Translations under genes and position numbers: made by a program
Assembly: GCA_042088665.1 (NCBI GenBank)
Contig: JBELMB010000244.1
Coordinates: 1 to 7,446, forward strand
From: JBELMB01 sp042088665
GTDB taxonomy: Bacteria > Pseudomonadota > Alphaproteobacteria > Rhodobacterales > Rhodobacteraceae
Length of the DNA stretch: 7,446 nucleotides
Direction of reading: 5' to 3'
Part shown: positions 6,300 to 7,446 of the stretch, in pieces
Layout: each line of letters opens with the position of its first letter
Position numbering within the stretch: position 1 is the stretch's first letter
The notes under the pieces: generated by a model
Database searches by the model: none
Seen by the model: only the letters and a program-made list of their open reading frames with translations
Told to the model about the DNA's origin: nothing

Positions 6300-7130
6300 A
6301 TGACCCGGAACAGAAACCTTGCAGAACTGGAGCAGACCGCACTGCGCCTGCGTCTGCATGTGCTTGAGATGGTCGCCCCCACGGGACAGGGCTATGTGCA
6401 GCAAGGGCTTGGCGCGACGGATATCTTTACCGCGCTCTACTTTTCCGAGGCGCGACAGCGGCCCGAGGAACCGACATGGCCCGACCGCGACCGGATCTTT
6501 CTGACAACCGCCCACAACACGGCGATCTTTTACGCCGCGCAGGCCGAACGGGGCTACTTCGACACCGCAGAGCTGAAAACCTATGTCAAGGACGGCTCAC
6601 CGCTGGAAATCAACGCCTCCGAACGTATGGGCCAGATGGTCGAGGCCACCTGTGGCTCGCTTGGACAGGGGCTTTCGGTTGCGGTCGGCACGGCCATGGC
6701 CGCAAAGCGGCAGGGCCGCCCCTCGCGGTGCTTTGTCATCGTTGGCGATGGCGAGATGCAAGAGGGCCAGATCTGGGAAGCGCTGATGTGCGCGGGCGCA
6801 TGGGGGTTGGACAACCTCTGTGTCATCCTCGATTTCAACGAGTTGCAATGCGAGGGCCATATGGACAAGGTCATGTCGCTGAAGCCCGTCTGCGACAAGC
6901 TCGAGGCCTTTGGTTTTGCCACTCATGACATCGACGGCAATGATCTGGGCGCGCTGCTGAACGCCTTTGACGCGGCGCGCGAAACCAAGGGCAAGCCCAC
7001 CTTCATCAACGCCAACACGCTGGTCGGCAAGGGCGTCAAGGTGCTCGAAGGGTTGATGGCGCACCAGTTGAAGTTCCCCCCCGAACTGGCCGCGCAGGCC
7101 ATCGCCGAGATCAAGGAGCAGATGGCATGA
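6300..7130 (+). CDS. Split transketolase, N-terminal (cofactor-binding) subunit, divergent active site
   Basis: This 276-residue protein equals the first domain of transketolase and has the normal length for the two-subunit form. It binds the diphosphate end of ThDP through GDGE (149-152) with Asp150 and Asn180 as metal ligands. Also typical are ADI-like TDIFTALYF, WPDRDRIFL (60-68), GSLGQGLS (119-126), EGQIWEALM and DIDGND. Transketolases move a two-carbon ketol unit between sugars. Here the usual S-G-H-P-G-G segment is TGQGYVQQ, so the first active-site His is Gln30. The G-H-P-E/D position (donor-binding His) is Asn105; only the middle His remains, His72. This points to a non-standard substrate. 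The gene follows the SDR gene by 16 nt and overlaps the C-terminal subunit gene by 4 nt (ATGA). The family call is firm; the substrate is unknown. Confidence 0.93.
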   Translation: MTRNRNLAELEQTALRLRLHVLEMVAPTGQGYVQQGLGATDIFTALYFSEARQRPEEPTWPDRDRIFLTTAHNTAIFYAAQAERGYFDTAELKTYVKDGSPLEINASERMGQMVEATCGSLGQGLSVAVGTAMAAKRQGRPSRCFVIVGDGEMQEGQIWEALMCAGAWGLDNLCVILDFNELQCEGHMDKVMSLKPVCDKLEAFGFATHDIDGNDLGALLNAFDAARETKGKPTFINANTLVGKGVKVLEGLMAHQLKFPPELAAQAIAEIKEQMA

Positions 7131-7446
7131 GCGACCATTCCCTGTCCGACTTCGAAGCCGCGGATTTCATCAACCGTACGCAGCGGCCGATCCCGCGGTC
7201 TTATGGCGATGCGCTGCTGGCCGCGGCGCAAAAGGATCCACGGATCGTCTGCCTGACGGCGGATCTCGCGACGCCGACCGAAACCGACATCTTTCGCGAC
7301 ACCCTGCCAGAGCGTTTTCACAACGTCGGCATCGCCGAGGCCAACATGATCGGATTGGCCAGCGGCATGGCCCGCAGCGGAGAGATCCCCTTCGTGCATA
7401 CCTTTTGCGCCTTCGCGACAAAGCGATGCTTTGACCAGATCACCAT
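7127..7446 (+). CDS. Split transketolase, C-terminal subunit, partial at right edge
   Basis: The frame opens at ATG 7127, inside the stop of the N-subunit (ATGA), with AAGGAG at 7113-7118, and is still open at the right edge after 106 codons. It encodes the pyrimidine-binding domain: SYGDALLAAAQKDPRIVCL (25-43), ADLATPTETDIF (45-56), then RFHNVGIAEANM (63-74), PFVHTF and FDQI. Glu71 in GIAEANM corresponds to the Glu that activates ThDP. Known two-subunit enzymes usually read GIAEQNM here, so Gln is replaced by Ala72. This subunit pairs with the preceding gene product to complete each active site. The end of this domain and the C-terminal domain lie outside the window. A dehydrogenase E1-beta or DXP-synthase-like alternative is less likely given the partner subunit. 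Confidence 0.93.
   Translation, partial: MSDHSLSDFEAADFINRTQRPIPRSYGDALLAAAQKDPRIVCLTADLATPTETDIFRDTLPERFHNVGIAEANMIGLASGMARSGEIPFVHTFCAFATKRCFDQIT

Noticed and set aside
1..7446. Mobile element, tRNA or phage features
   Set aside because: No transposase, integrase, terminal inverted repeats or tRNA-like cloverleaf was seen on either strand; base composition looks even throughout.

Overview
The window is a high-GC (about 64 percent by eye), densely packed, single-strand bacterial catabolic locus. All genes are on the + strand, most junctions are 1-4 nt overlaps or short gaps, and third positions are GC-rich. Gene families, codon use and the tripartite tricarboxylate transporter (TTT) suggest an alphaproteobacterium, probably of the Rhodobacteraceae/roseobacter type. 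That assignment is inference, because no rRNA or other marker is present.

Layout: (1) 1-43, the last 13 codons of what is probably a TTT periplasmic binding protein (TctC). (2) 44-136, a spacer with a perfect 11-bp GC-rich stem and a 10-bp tandem repeat. (3) 137-595, small TTT membrane subunit (TctB). (4) 595-2097, large TTT membrane subunit (TctA). (5) 2094-3587, a type I sulfatase without a signal peptide, overlapping tctA by 4 nt. (6) 3588-3767, the only long gap, with two hairpins (one weakly terminator-like) and three imperfect 12-bp tandem repeats. (7) 3768-5480, an acetolactate-synthase-like thiamine diphosphate (ThDP) enzyme. (8) 5495-6283, a short-chain dehydrogenase/reductase. (9) 6300-7130, N-terminal half of a split transketolase. 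(10) 7127 to the right edge, C-terminal half of that transketolase, cut by the window.

Reading as a unit: the TTT system would import a small organic anion. The cytoplasmic sulfatase, translationally coupled to the permease, suggests the import is a sulfate ester desulfated inside the cell. The downstream oxidoreductase and two different ThDP enzymes would then oxidise or reduce and rearrange the carbon skeleton by C-C cleavage or ligation. I know of no described pathway with exactly this set. The transketolase N-subunit lacks two of the three usual active-site histidines (Gln30 and Asn105 in their places), so it probably does not act on the standard pentose phosphates. The substrate cannot be named from sequence alone. 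The pathway is a hypothesis; the individual family calls are mostly firm.
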